Source of the DNA: Sodiomyces alkalinus F11
Taxonomy: Eukaryota; Ascomycota; Sordariomycetes; Glomerellales; Plectosphaerellaceae
Reading direction: 5' to 3'
NCBI RefSeq assembly: GCF_003711515.1
Contig: NW_021167079.1
Location: 6,442,385 to 6,506,384 of the forward strand
DNA length: 64,000 bases
How positions within the stretch are numbered: position 1 is the stretch's first letter; every line of letters begins with the position of its first letter. A program made the translations under genes and the position numbers. The notes beneath the pieces were generated by a model. It worked only from the letters and a program-made list of their open reading frames with translations, ran no database searches and was not told the DNA's origin. This document shows, piece after piece, positions 48,255 through 58,533 of this stretch.

Positions 48255-49583
48255 ATGGAAAAGCCAGGAAACCTAATCCAGCTTATTGTTAAAGATATGA
48301 CAACAGCCACAAAAAGTCAATGTCGGCCGCCAAAGGTCAAGGCGGAAAACCCGATCGTTTTAGCCACCAGGAAGTGGCTTGCAACGGTTCCCGTTGAGGT
48401 CGAGAGCGTTACGGGCTTAGGCCGTCATAATGCTCTCCTCGCACAAACACCTAAACGCTTCTCTGTATACGAGCCTCTGGTCTTACTCCCCGCTGGCAGT
48501 TTTCACACCCCTCAATGGCGTGCGCTTTTGTCTCATCCCCAGCTCGACGAGCCCAGTCTCCATCATCTCTGGGTAGCCATATTAGACGAGATATCTCGAA
48601 CCCACAGTCACTCGGGGTTGTCGACTCATCTGGCCATCAACGAAGGCATACCTGTACGGTGCCCCGCCCATGATCCGGTTTCGGACGACGGGGTTGCTCA
48701 GGAAGCTGATAGGACCGACAATGTCCTCCGATCTCCCAAGGGGCTGAGGATGTTGTACGGTGATTTCGGTCCAAGCCAGGCACCCGCTAATCCGTCCGCT
48801 GAAGATTTTGATCGGGCCCTGTGGGTTTCGACCAAGCAGAACGGAATCTACCAGACCTGGGCGCCGCGGTGGACAATGTTCAGCCGGGGCAACGTCAAGG
48901 AGAAGGCCCGCCTTCTGAACTTCCATAACGACGACACCTGGCCGCACCGATTCGCCGTTGCTCCTGGGTCCGAGGGCCAGTGGGCAGTGGACTTGTACGC
49001 CGGGATCGGCTATTTCACATTCTCATATGCGCGGCTCCGGCTTCGCGTCCTTTGCTGGGAACTCAACCCATGGAGCGTCGAGGCCCTGTGTCGCGGCGGC
49101 AAGGCAAATGGATGGGGAGTGAAGATTGTGAAGGGGGACGACTTGCTCCGTCCCTCGGCCGAGCTCGTGTCCGGCGACGAAAGGATCATCGTGTTTCTGG
49201 AAGACAACCGGGAAGCCGCCCGCAGACTGCAAGATATCAGAGCGTCGGGGCTGAGACTTGACATCGTCCACGTCAATGCCGGCATGCTCCCTACCAGTGA
49301 GGAGACGTGGCGCCCTGCCTGGGACATGGCCGCTCTCGAAGGGGAAGTCAGCTGGCTGCATCTCCACGAGAACGTCGGCTTCAGTGATTTGGGACGCAGA
49401 CGCGAGGAGATACAAAATTTATTTGACGACTGTGCAGCAGTCTCGGAAAAGAACGGGACTGGAAATTCGCGCCATGCCAAAGTAGAACATGTTGAACTGG
49501 TCAAAACATATGCGCCCGACGTGTGGCACTGCGTCTTCGACGTATGTATTAAGAGGATATATACAGAAAATTCATGTCCCTAA
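48255..49583 (+). CDS. TYW2/TRM12-like tRNA wybutosine-synthesizing protein 2
   Basis: Single exon, 442 residues from ATG 48255; a second in-frame ATG at 48297 (MTTATKSQ) is an equally possible start and would give 428. The C-terminal half has the SAM-binding signature DLYAGIGYFTFSYAR followed by CWELNPWSVEALCRGGKANGWG, diagnostic of the Trm5/TYW2 methyltransferase fold and of the TYW2 branch (ELNPWSVE). WAPRWTMFSRGNVKEKARL precedes it, and VKTYAPDVWHCVFDV ends it. TYW2 transfers the 3-amino-3-carboxypropyl group of SAM to the tricyclic base at position 37 of tRNA-Phe, after TYW1. The last residues after VFDV (CIKRIYTENSCP) begin at a GTATGT, so a missed 3' intron could alter the tail. Confidence 0.9.
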   Translation: MEKPGNLIQLIVKDMTTATKSQCRPPKVKAENPIVLATRKWLATVPVEVESVTGLGRHNALLAQTPKRFSVYEPLVLLPAGSFHTPQWRALLSHPQLDEPSLHHLWVAILDEISRTHSHSGLSTHLAINEGIPVRCPAHDPVSDDGVAQEADRTDNVLRSPKGLRMLYGDFGPSQAPANPSAEDFDRALWVSTKQNGIYQTWAPRWTMFSRGNVKEKARLLNFHNDDTWPHRFAVAPGSEGQWAVDLYAGIGYFTFSYARLRLRVLCWELNPWSVEALCRGGKANGWGVKIVKGDDLLRPSAELVSGDERIIVFLEDNREAARRLQDIRASGLRLDIVHVNAGMLPTSEETWRPAWDMAALEGEVSWLHLHENVGFSDLGRRREEIQNLFDDCAAVSEKNGTGNSRHAKVEHVELVKTYAPDVWHCVFDVCIKRIYTENSCP

Positions 49584-49652
49584 GCAACAATCCATACTTC
49601 GTCAAATATCATTCCTGGGTCCCATCTCATATCCCGTGTTACTTACTACTCA

Positions 49653-50445
49653 TCACCACCTTCTCATGAATTTGGACGGAATATTCGCCTCCACAATGGC
49701 CATCTTCTCCATATTTGCAATGCGCTCTTCTTCCTCCTCCATCTCCTCGTGCTTTTTAAAATGCTCAATATCTTCGGGGTGCGTGAGGTCCTCGAGCTTG
49801 GTGTTTTCGTCATGATACCTGCCATCATGCAACTGGTTAGCAACAACGAACAGTGCACCACCCTGGCAAAGCAGTGTCCATAATCTTCTTCTTCTTGCAG
49901 GCCGTCGACTCACTTCTCCCAATGGTGTATCTCGTATTCGTACTCGTCGTCTCCGTGATGGCCAGGGCCTGTGTCCATGTCAGGCAGCGTCTCGCCGGCC
50001 TCTATGTAGTGGTCCCATTCCTCCCTGCTGACGACGCCATCCCCGTTGCTGTCTATGAGCTCGATGACTTCGCGCGCAATCGCGAGTTTCTTATCTTGGG
50101 GCATGTCCTTGTTCGACTCGTCCATCAAGCCGTAGGTACGTATAACCTCATCGATCTGCCATAAACCATCGCTGTTGTAGTCGTGGAGTGCAAAGAACGA
50201 CTTCGCGTCCCAGCCGTCGATGTGATGCTCCTCTAGTAGCCAGAATAAGAGAGTTAGCAAGGGCAGAAGAAGAGGAAAGGTAAGGTAATAGAAGGACGAT
50301 GAGCGCTATAGTGTCGTCTCGTACCGGCCATATGTTTCGTCATCCAATCCGCATCGTCGGCAAGGATGGGCGCCTGGCCGGCATGTCCGCCGTGGGCAAC
50401 CACAGGGCCTGCAAGGGCAAGACCCAAGAGCAGGAGCCGAGACAT
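49653..50445 (-). CDS. Secretory-pathway EF-hand protein (Ssp120-like)
   Basis: Three exons on the minus strand: 50445..50325, 50232..49914 and 49818..49653, encoding 201 residues. The start MSRLLLLGLALAGPVVAHGG is a good signal peptide. Two canonical EF-hand loops follow: DYNSDGLWQIDE and DSNGDGVVSREE, each with acidic residues at the ligand positions. The C-terminus has an acidic, Glu-rich helix (HEEMEEEEERIANMEK) and ends IPSKFMRRW, with no HDEL retention signal. The pattern matches fungal Ssp120, a calcium-binding secretory protein. Role: calcium binding in the ER or Golgi lumen, inferred. The stop lies 70 bp past the TYW2 stop, tail to tail. Shares a 495-bp divergent promoter with ORC6. 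Confidence 0.85.
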
Positions 50446-50940
50446 TTGGGGATGAAGTAGACGAGAGATGTTGGACAGACTCTGGCCGACTTGGGTATCT
50501 CAGTCGAAAAGCAGCCGTTCTAAGATGTGATATGAGAGAAGGAGAGAAGAGGAGGTACGGATACCGTATTTCGAAGACGTACACGTGTAGGATGAGGCAA
50601 TTGGGAGACGCGGCAATTGGGTCACGGTTGCACTTGCAGGTTCGGGATCGTCCACCGATCTAAGGTACCTGGGTGGGGTCGCCCGGGGTCAGGGATTAAG
50701 TCAGTGCTAATGTGCTAAGGTACCTAACTGAGGCTGTTCACAGTGCAAGAGGTGCAGAAGCCGAGAAGCTTCGACCCACACTAGGTACCTTGGGTACACG
50801 AGGGAACCACAACGTAAAGGCAGAGGTCGATCTCGCTCCCTCTTTCAGTCTTCACTCCCACGGTCACACTACATCGAGGAATCACCACAGACCCTACTCT
50901 GCCCTGCCTTTGACCACCATATTATTACAGCCTGGTCATC
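50446..50940. promoter_or_regulatory. Divergent promoter region of the EF-hand gene and ORC6
   Basis: A 495-bp region between divergent start codons. It holds several AAGGTACCT/AGGTACCTTGG blocks (around 50660, 50720 and 50785), which recur across intergenic DNA of this window. No gene. Confidence 0.45.
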
Positions 50941-52184
50941 ATGAGCCGATCAATTGAGCCGATTCTCTTATCGCTGATGCCTACACACAGCTCGGCCTTG
51001 CCTCCTCCTGTTGTCGAGTTGGCAGGATCATTACTTGCCCAGTCTAGACTTCGTGCCAGCACCCTCAAGACCGAGGAGGAGGTTGCACGGCTCTACGCTT
51101 GCTGCCACATTGCTTGTGAGAGGTATATGACTCTGGTGGAAATTTGCACATAGTTGTGCGCTCACTGATCGATGTCAACCGCAGACTCAAAATCTCCCTG
51201 AATCTCCCTCCGATCGAACCACGACCCCCAATCCCCCCACGCATCTACAAGCGTCTATACGCGCATCTCGACAATATATTACCAGCTACCGGAGGGCCCC
51301 GTACGCCAGGCAAAAATGGTACCCCTCGTTCGAGGCTGCGCGACACGCGTGACTCCGGCCGTCCCCTCCCTTCGAGACCGACGCCCGGGAAAGACCAGTC
51401 TCTAGCCATGTTCCGTTCCGCACCCGACACACCCTCAAAATCCACCGGGAAAGCTGTTCCCCTAACCGTTCCCCTAACCGAGGGATCCGGCCTCCATCCG
51501 TGGCTCCAACCCACAATACGCTTCATATGCCGAGAGACGGGATACGTACGATTCGCCCCGAACATACTGGCCGGAGTGGAGTCTATCGTCGCCCCTGGCG
51601 GCCGCAGGACTCGCGACGAATGGGTGCTGGGCAATCTGACCGCGCTCTGCGGAGTCTTATACTTCTTGGTCACCCAACAGGTGCTCAAGATACGGACCGG
51701 ACAGGAGATCAACCGCGACACCTACGTCCCCGCACGCAAAGAGGTACTGGGCCTGATGGCCAAGGCCAGAGAGCAGCAGCTGCCCATGGCGACCCAGAAA
51801 GGGCTCAGCGACGAAGATGCGTGGGAAGGTTGGCACACGCTCAAAGCCAGGGACTTTGATGCCGCCGCGGAGGAGATTACCACCCGTGGCTGCCTGGAGG
51901 ACGACTGGTTTCGGTGTCTTGGTGAGGTCATCGCAGCAGCTGACCGCATTGATGACGATGACAATTCGAGGAGGGAAAAGCGAAGCGGGCTTGGCGGTCA
52001 AGAGGGGGGCATGTCAGCTGTCAAGGTGACAGTACGCCGAGCAGACACCATGTTCCAAGACAGATACGACTTTCTAAGTGAGCAGAAGCGCATAGAATAC
52101 CGCATATGGAAGGAAGGCATCACCGGGCGGATTCGGCAACTGGAGAAAGATGCTGCTCCTAGACCAATGGATGTAGATACATGA
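50941..52184 (+). CDS. orc6: Origin recognition complex subunit 6 (ORC6)
   Basis: Two exons, 50941..51122 and 51185..52184, encode 393 residues. MSRSIEPILLSLMPTHSSAL, VVELAGSLLAQSRLRASTLK and EEEVARLYACCHIACERLK form the N-terminal cyclin-box-like helices, continued by the strongly conserved LPPIEPRPPIPPRIYKRLY stretch after the splice. The junction GAG-AG/A-CTC restores ER-LK exactly. A Ser/Thr/Pro-rich linker (about 115-170) contains several SP/TP sites, plausible CDK targets. The C-terminal part (HPWLQPTIRFICRETGYVRFAPNILAGVES) is the second helical domain. ORC6 is the smallest ORC subunit and is needed for MCM loading at replication origins. It is convergent with the SDR gene, 187 bp apart. 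Confidence 0.92.
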
Positions 52185-52274
52185 GGAATTCGTCCGCACC
52201 GTGAAACCATTCTCACCTGGGAGGGAGGTTTTCAACAACTTGGTTGCATTCACAGGATTAAAAGGGCACCCTGC

Positions 52275-52276
<2 letters not shown>

Positions 52277-52307
<31 letters not shown>
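52277..52307 (+). repeat. 31-nt uninterrupted G tract between convergent genes
   Basis: The plus strand reads 31 consecutive G between CTGCCC and TTCC. It lies 92 bp past the ORC6 stop and 64 bp past the SDR stop, so both genes converge on it. Such a tract can form G-quadruplex and slow polymerases; its true length may vary with sequencing error. Confidence 0.9.
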
Positions 52308-52309
<2 letters not shown>

Positions 52310-52371
52310 CCTAGGCGAGAACGAAGAAAAAGGATTAGGCACGGAGCAAAGATTGGCGTCAAGCTACCTAG

Positions 52372-53579
52372 CTAGCCCAGCCTTCCCGGGACGTACGGAT
52401 GACCGGCGCTGAGCCCGCCGTCGACGGCCCACGCTTGTCCGTTCACATAGCTACTCTCGTCACTGGCTAGGAACAGGGCCACCCGCGCAATCTCGTCGGC
52501 GTGTCCTCCTCTCTTGGTAGGGTTGAGCTGCCCGATCCTCTTTTCCGTGCCACGCGCCCGCGCGGCCTCGTACACGTCGGCAGTCATACCCGTTTCGATG
52601 AGGCCCGGACAGATGGCATTCACGCGGATGTTTGTGCCTGCGAGCTGGTACGACATGGTCTGGGCGAGGGAGATGACGGCGGCCTTGGCGGCGGAGTAGG
52701 GGGTGGTCCCTGCGTTGGAACGGATGCCGGCCACCGAGGCCGTGGCGATGATGCTGCCCTGGGACGTTGGCTTGTCCTTGGAGGTCTGACGCATGGCGGG
52801 GGCCGCGTGTTTGGCGGCCAGAAAGACACTGTAATGAAAGAGGAACAATCGGTTATCAGAAAGGTGGCCTGTAATACAGGTACCGAACCTACAGCCATCC
52901 GACCGAGTCTTTCTCGCATAGACGGGGTATAATGACGCAGGGATACTCCGGAACTTGGGGGCACGACCTACCTCAGGACATTTGTCCGCAAATTGTGCAT
53001 GAAGTCCTTCTCCGATATAGCGGTGAAGAGCGCCAAAGGCCCTGTGATGCCAGCATTGGCGAAGAAAACGTCGAGCCGGCCGTAGGACTGGATGGCGTGG
53101 GCGACTACATCCTTGACGGCTGCCTCATAGGCGGCGTCAAACTGCCTCACGTGAACCTGGACATCTGGGAACAGGGCATTGATCTCGCGCTTGTGGGTCT
53201 CCAGATGGCTGCCGTCCATGTCGCAGAGATAGAGCGCTTTGGCACCATTCTCGGCCAGTTGGTGAGCCGTTGCGCGGCCGATGCCCAGGGGTGAATTGGC
53301 ACCTATACGGGGAATGTGAGTAGGAGAGAAGTAATTACTATGGGCTCTGTACAATGGGGAGAGGAAGCCGGCGCAATCATCATCAAAAGATACGAATTGA
53401 ATTCGAGGCGCTTATGGGCCGACTAGCATGAAAGGGGACATAGCCGCACCGGTGATGATTATGACCTTGTCCTGGACTCGCGGCCCATTGGAGCTCCCGG
53501 CGGTCTTCTTGATGGCGGGGATACCATGGTCGAGTTGCTTCCCAAGGGCCTCGATTCTCTGCTTTGCCTTGTCGGCCAT
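52372..53579 (-). CDS. Classical short-chain dehydrogenase/reductase (SDR)
   Basis: Three exons on the minus strand: 53579..53450, 53302..52972 and 52828..52372, encoding 305 residues. Exon 1 gives [16 protein letters not shown] and ends in KVIIIT; the splice completes the cofactor motif [12 protein letters not shown]. Next come a CDMDG acidic position (favouring NAD over NADP, inferred), FANAGITG, the Ser of the active site in IATASVAGI, and YSAAK holding the catalytic Tyr and Lys. The C-terminus [29 protein letters not shown] and WAVDGG is the standard SDR end. The substrate is unknown. The exon 2-3 junction reads [12 protein letters not shown], which is in frame. Confidence 0.9.
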
Positions 53580-53929
53580 AGTGAGAGAGTGGTGTTACGG
53601 CGTTTCACTGCGTATAGTAAGATAACTGTGGCCTAGTTCCCGTCGACCGTTTTGTTTTAAGAATGCAAGAAGTTAACAACAAGAAAGAAACCATCTGCCT
53701 CGACCATCCTGTCGGCTGTTTGGGGATAGTAGACGCCGAGGCACGACTTGTAAACAGTGAACGCATTCGCCTGAACCGGGAGATGTCAGATTAATAATAA
53801 GCCGAGGTCTGGCAGGGGTGTGTCCTAAAAGGGGGCGGGGACTTTGTACGAAGTACGGTTACATATGTTGCCCCAATACTCCAGTAGGCTTATAGCATGT
53901 GGAGTATAAGCAATAGAACAATATTCATC

Positions 53930-54001
53930 GGGCGATTGGTTTAGTGGTATAACGTCTGCTTAGCATGCTGAAGGTCCCGCGTTCGATTCGCGGATCGTCC
54001 A
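53930..54001 (+). tRNA. tRNA-Ala (AGC)
   Basis: A 72-nt cloverleaf can be drawn: acceptor GGGCGAT pairs with ATCGTCC (one G-U) plus discriminator A; D arm in GGTTTAGTGGTATAAC; anticodon loop TTAGCAT with anticodon AGC; T arm CCGCG-TTCGATT-CGCGG. No intron and no encoded CCA, as in eukaryotes. The anticodon stem has one T-T mismatch (TCTGC with GCTGA), which may be a minor oddity. A T6 pol III terminator follows at 54007. Confidence 0.93.
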
Positions 54002-54006
54002 CTCAC

Positions 54007-54012
54007 TTTTTT
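54007..54012 (+). terminator. Pol III T-run terminator of tRNA-Ala
   Basis: After the discriminator base the sequence is CTCACTTTTTTC, a run of six T within ten bp of the tRNA 3' end, the normal pol III stop signal. Confidence 0.75.
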
Positions 54013-56648
54013 CTCATTTCCACCTTTTTCTTCTTTTTTATTATTTCAAAATGAAGCTCAATCGGAATCAGATGCAGAGAAGTCGCCTTCAATGCCCTCC
54101 TATTAGGATAAACGTCGGCGAATAAGCGAAACCCGTGGGTTGGTGTATCTACGACTCGGAAAACAAGACCTACACTACACGTGTATCGGCGTTCGTAACG
54201 CATTCTTTTTGTTTGGGTGTGAACGTCACGTCCTGTCAATCCCAAAATAGGACGGAGCATCCATGAAGCTCATATACATCCCCGATTGCCCCTTGTCACC
54301 TTTTTTACTTTTTGGTTTGTTTGCGAACGAGACAAGAACCCGTCTGGGCTACTTATTTTGAGTATTGTGCAGAGCAACGTCCAGGTGAGACCTCACTGAC
54401 TGTTTTGATATCCTGGCAAAGACCAAATATGCCGGCGCGGCAACAAAAATCCCAATAACATCGACATATTCAACACGAAGGGACGCCTCATTGGCTACGA
54501 CATGTCGGCACATTATCTAACACGAGAAGCCACACGAAAATGAGAGCCTACCTGGTACGGAGTAAGCTCAGTAATTCCTAGTCGGGATGACCGACATGTT
54601 GCCGAATCCATCTACGACAGACATCCGCGTGAAAGGCCATAGCTCTCGAGCCGTCATCATGTCCATTGCCCTGAAGGAGGGAGTCCTGAAGATTGAGTCT
54701 CTCACCGCTTGTGGTAATGGCCCTGCCTGTCGATTAGGTTGAACCCCGACGAAAAAGCTCCAGGACTGGCCTATGACCCAGGGGTAGAGAGCCCAATGGT
54801 CACGAGTGACACGGGTATTTGCATTGCGATCTCCACTGCATCGATGCCATTGTTAGGAGGTGGCCCGTCACTCGACCGTCACTTCGCCGACCTGGATCTC
54901 GCGGCTCCATGCTCACTCGCTGTAGTTGCAGTTGCAGTTGTGGTTGCAGTTGTGGTTGTGGTTGTGGTTGCAGTCCACTTATCGAGCCCACTTCTGCCGG
55001 TATTTACGGCCTTCCTTGAGGTAGCGGTGAAGCTTGTGAGTTTCTCTGTTGCCGAGTGTGATGCAGTCTGCCTTCCCTACCTCACCGACTTATCTTCGTG
55101 ACCCTCGCGATTGCTCTTGTCGAGGGTCGGTCTCCAGTGAATGCCTTGTACGGTGATGGCAGACGTACCACCTGAGAAGCTCAAGTATCTCTCCAAACCT
55201 CTGAGTCCAGCCCAATGGGCCCAGTGGGGGTTAGAGAAAACAAACAAGAATGAGGAACCGAAGACCTCGACTCTTGGGTTATAGACTGATATGCAAACTT
55301 CCGGCACCCGAATGTCACGGAGGGGTCATTGTGGCTCTTCGCGTAAGGGGCAAAGTCATTGGACAGGAGTGGCAACCTTCCCGGCGGTTTTTGCTTCATC
55401 ATATAATGCAATATGGCCATCGTCTAAGCTGTGTCTGGACACGACCGCCGGCCGCTACAGGGACTGCAACATGCATGTCTCGAGATTTCGCTAGGGACAG
55501 AGGGACGTTCGACTTGGGGAGTAGTGTATCGTATAACGGCGATCCTAAAAAAAACCCCCCCATTTCCCCTTAAACCATCCCGCGAGTCCGTCCTATTTTT
55601 TCCGCGGATAGTTGGTTTATTTGTGTTACCGTCTACTGCGCTTTTCAATGCTGTCCTCCCCGGAGGAAGCCCAGATAGGTAGTGTTGTAGTGTTCACGCG
55701 AAATATGGCCGCCTGTGTCACCCTTCTCGGCCGGTACAAGAACAATAGAAGCTGATTCTAGTGAGGTCTATCCGACCACAGACTTGGTTGCAGGCGAGTC
55801 GATGCCAAACCTCGTCCTTCGTTTTCCCGCCGAATGACCGAGCTGCTGTGAAATCCAGGGGCTCGGCTCCGCTCTGCGGAAAACTTGCGCTCCAAGATAC
55901 AATGTCTTCATCAACCGAGCCATGCTCGCGCTTCTGGCTGGTTGTGGGGTGAGAAAAGTAGCTTCTCTTCCCAGAAAGGGCGGTTTTCTGATATAGTCTG
56001 CGGCCCGACGGAAGACCGCATAACTTAGGTTTGGCTACGATCTCCCATGTGAGCTGAGCGTTGGACGCATCTCAATCGCACGCTTTCTTGCCTCGCACTG
56101 CCGGACGGCTGCCTACATATTTCAAGTTTTCCTCGGGCTTCTTCGCAGCTTTTGTTCTCATACGAATGCCTATGTCGTCCTGGTCCGGCCAAGCACAGCG
56201 CCGTGTAACCGTTGACACCATGTCTAGTGGCCAGCAGCCCTTTTGTTATATGCCGCTCGCCTTCCCACGACTCTGACCCCTGGTCGACTTGGAACAGGGA
56301 AGAGAGAATCCATGTGTAGCGATGCCGTGGGCTGAGAGATCGTGGATAGTTCTCTAGTCTGGTCCACACAGCGAAGGGAAAAAAAAAAAAAAAAATACCA
56401 GATGCTGTCAGCCATCAATCTGGCTGACGTCAAATAATAACCATGTGATTGTATCCAGGAGTCTGTCAATGGGGCTGCGGACACCGTGATAGTAGTTACT
56501 AGACAATTGCTTCTCTGCTGATCCATCGCCTCTTCCCTCATACCCTCCTTCACATTTGTACAGGTTATTCACAAAGACCTCTATCCCGTCCAGATTTCAC
56601 CTGGCGCATTCTTTTGACTGTTTCGATTAACCCCCTGGTGCTCCCCCG
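54013..56648. other. Gene-free region between tRNA-Ala and the membrane-protein gene
   Basis: No supported gene over 2.6 kb. It contains a hexamer-type minisatellite (GTTGCA/GTTGTG units) at about 54923-54973 and a 17-A run at 56379-56395. Small ORFs reading through these are composition artefacts. Confidence 0.5.
54923..54973 (+). repeat. Hexanucleotide minisatellite GTTGCA/GTTGTG
   Basis: About eight consecutive 6-bp units alternate GTTGCA and GTTGTG. The two unit types differ by the transitions CA and TG. Confidence 0.85.
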
Positions 56649-58533
56649 ATGACAACATCGACCAACATGGACTCCCGGGGAGACGAAGCGTCGAGGGGGG
56701 AAGATGTCTGTATCGACGCTTCGGAGGTTGGTTGGGGCTCCATCCCCAGCGATGTTCCAAATGCGCCAGCCTGTGTGGAGGAGTGTGAGACGCAATTCCT
56801 CCGGAGACGAGTACCGGAATATGATGGGAACGACCTCGTCCCCGTCTGCGAAAGACTGTTGGACGGCAAATCAGCAGATAAGGATCCTTCTCTGTGGGAG
56901 CTCTATTGTTGCAATTCCGCGGTCTGCGGTGTCTTGATCAGCGACGCGAGCGAGGAATTTCGTCACTCTCGTAAGTTATCACCATAGTGCTGCGTAACAT
57001 TTCGTGTTCAACTCATAGGACAAGTACTAGTCTGACTGACATTCACCAACAGCCAGTGCTAGGAATATCATTAATCGTTGCCATAAGTACGAACATCTCA
57101 AGGCTCAAAATCTCCCTTTTTTGGTCGAGGAAAAGTGCTGACTATCACATATCAGCCTAGGCTTTCTATCCGTCCAAGACCCCGGCCTGCCTCCTCCAAC
57201 CTACATCTGTCCCGCGGTTGCTACATCGCATACGGAAAATGGGCTGCCCTGCCAGAAGCGGGAGTCAAGTGCGAGTAACCCTGTGAAGACGACGAACTTG
57301 CCCACTGGGACCAGGGAGACGAGAGTGCCGTCCGCACGCCACACGCCTACATCCACATTAAGTGACTCCGAAGCAGCCGGCGTAAACCAGGAAGACGACG
57401 AGCAACTGGGCAACAAAGGTTCAACTGGACTGTCAGCTGGGGATAAGGCCGCCGTCGCTATCTGCTCCGTGGTTGGGATAATAGCCATCCTTGGGCTCCT
57501 ATTCTGGTGCTTTCGTCGCAAACGGTTCGATCATCGATATTTGCGAGACGTGAGGCGCCGTTTCAAGCTGCACGGTCCCCAGTCCACGGGCTCGCCCATA
57601 TCAGTTCTCCTCCCAACCGGCACGGTCCCTAGGCAGCCTGCAACGCCCTTAACTCCGCCGCCTCGACTGAAGGAACGCAAACTGTTACCGACTATCCTCG
57701 TCCCAGGCCGACCGGCACCAGCGAGCGAGGATAGATCCTTCTCGATATCAGCGAGGTCATATCGGCCTGCGCCCAGAGGGGGAGGGGGGCATTCCTCCCG
57801 GTCGTCATCGCTCGGCGGGTCGAGGTCCGATGGGGCTTTCTACAAGGGCAGACCTCTACCCAAGGTCCACGAGACTCTGTTGCCGACACTCAGCCACCAC
57901 GTGACGGCAGCGGGCAAGACGGCAAGTTTGAGTAGCTCCGCTAGCAACCGCACTACGACGACCTTGAGGACGTCCACGACTACAAATTCTGTCGCGCCGG
58001 TTCCCGCTGCAGCATCGCTTGCATTGACGCCGCCAGTCTCTCCACGCCGGCCGCAGCGACCTCACGAGGCCCCACTTGAGATTCCGGACCTTGTCCGCCC
58101 GGGGCCTGACCGCGGCCACGGACCGGGACCAGGACCGCCCCCCAACCGCGCCCTCCCTCCGGCACCGCCTTTGGCCTCCGCTTCGGCCTCCACTGTCAGC
58201 CTGGCCCTGACGCAGAATCAGGGTCAGCATCAGCAGCAACCTTCGGCCCAGGTTCACGGAGACTCCGGCGCCGATACGGGGATCGCGAACAGTAATCCAG
58301 CTCAAGAAGTCGCACTACAGCAGGAGTCTCAAGACTTTCGAGAACATACAGAGCGGTACGGAAGGGAACCGCGCGGAAGCTGGGGAAGTTGGGGCGGTAG
58401 CGGCGGGGGTGCCCCGGGGGTGGTGTCGATGTCGCCGCAAAAAGCCGGCGGCGGAGGCGGCGCAAGCATGAATAGCCCCGTCTTAGAAGAGGCTGATTTG
58501 GAGAGAATGGGCGGTCGTTACCGGGGAATTTGA
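56649..58533 (+). CDS. Single-pass membrane protein with Cys-rich N-terminal domain and Pro/Ser-rich tail
   Basis: Three exons, 56649..56970, 57053..57086 (34 bp) and 57156..58533, encode 577 residues. The N-terminal part has spaced cysteines (PACVEECETQF, PVCERLL, LYCCNSAVCGV, NRCHNLGF, YICPAV, LPCQ), looking like a disulfide-bonded extracellular module of a fungal surface protein. A Ser/Thr-rich stalk leads to one strong membrane span at about 216-240 (AAVAICSVVGIIAILGLLFWCF), followed by RRKRFDHRY, so the tail is probably cytoplasmic. The long tail is Pro/Ser/Gly-rich and disordered. The small middle exon is supported because it restores frame on both sides and adds a cysteine. No signal peptide is seen at the chosen ATG, so an upstream exon may be missing. 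I do not recognise the family with certainty. Confidence 0.7.

Noticed and set aside
54819..55101. Val/Ala- and Cys/Ser-rich ORFs over the hexamer minisatellite
   Set aside because: Their composition is a direct product of GTTGCA/GTTGTG repeats in different frames.
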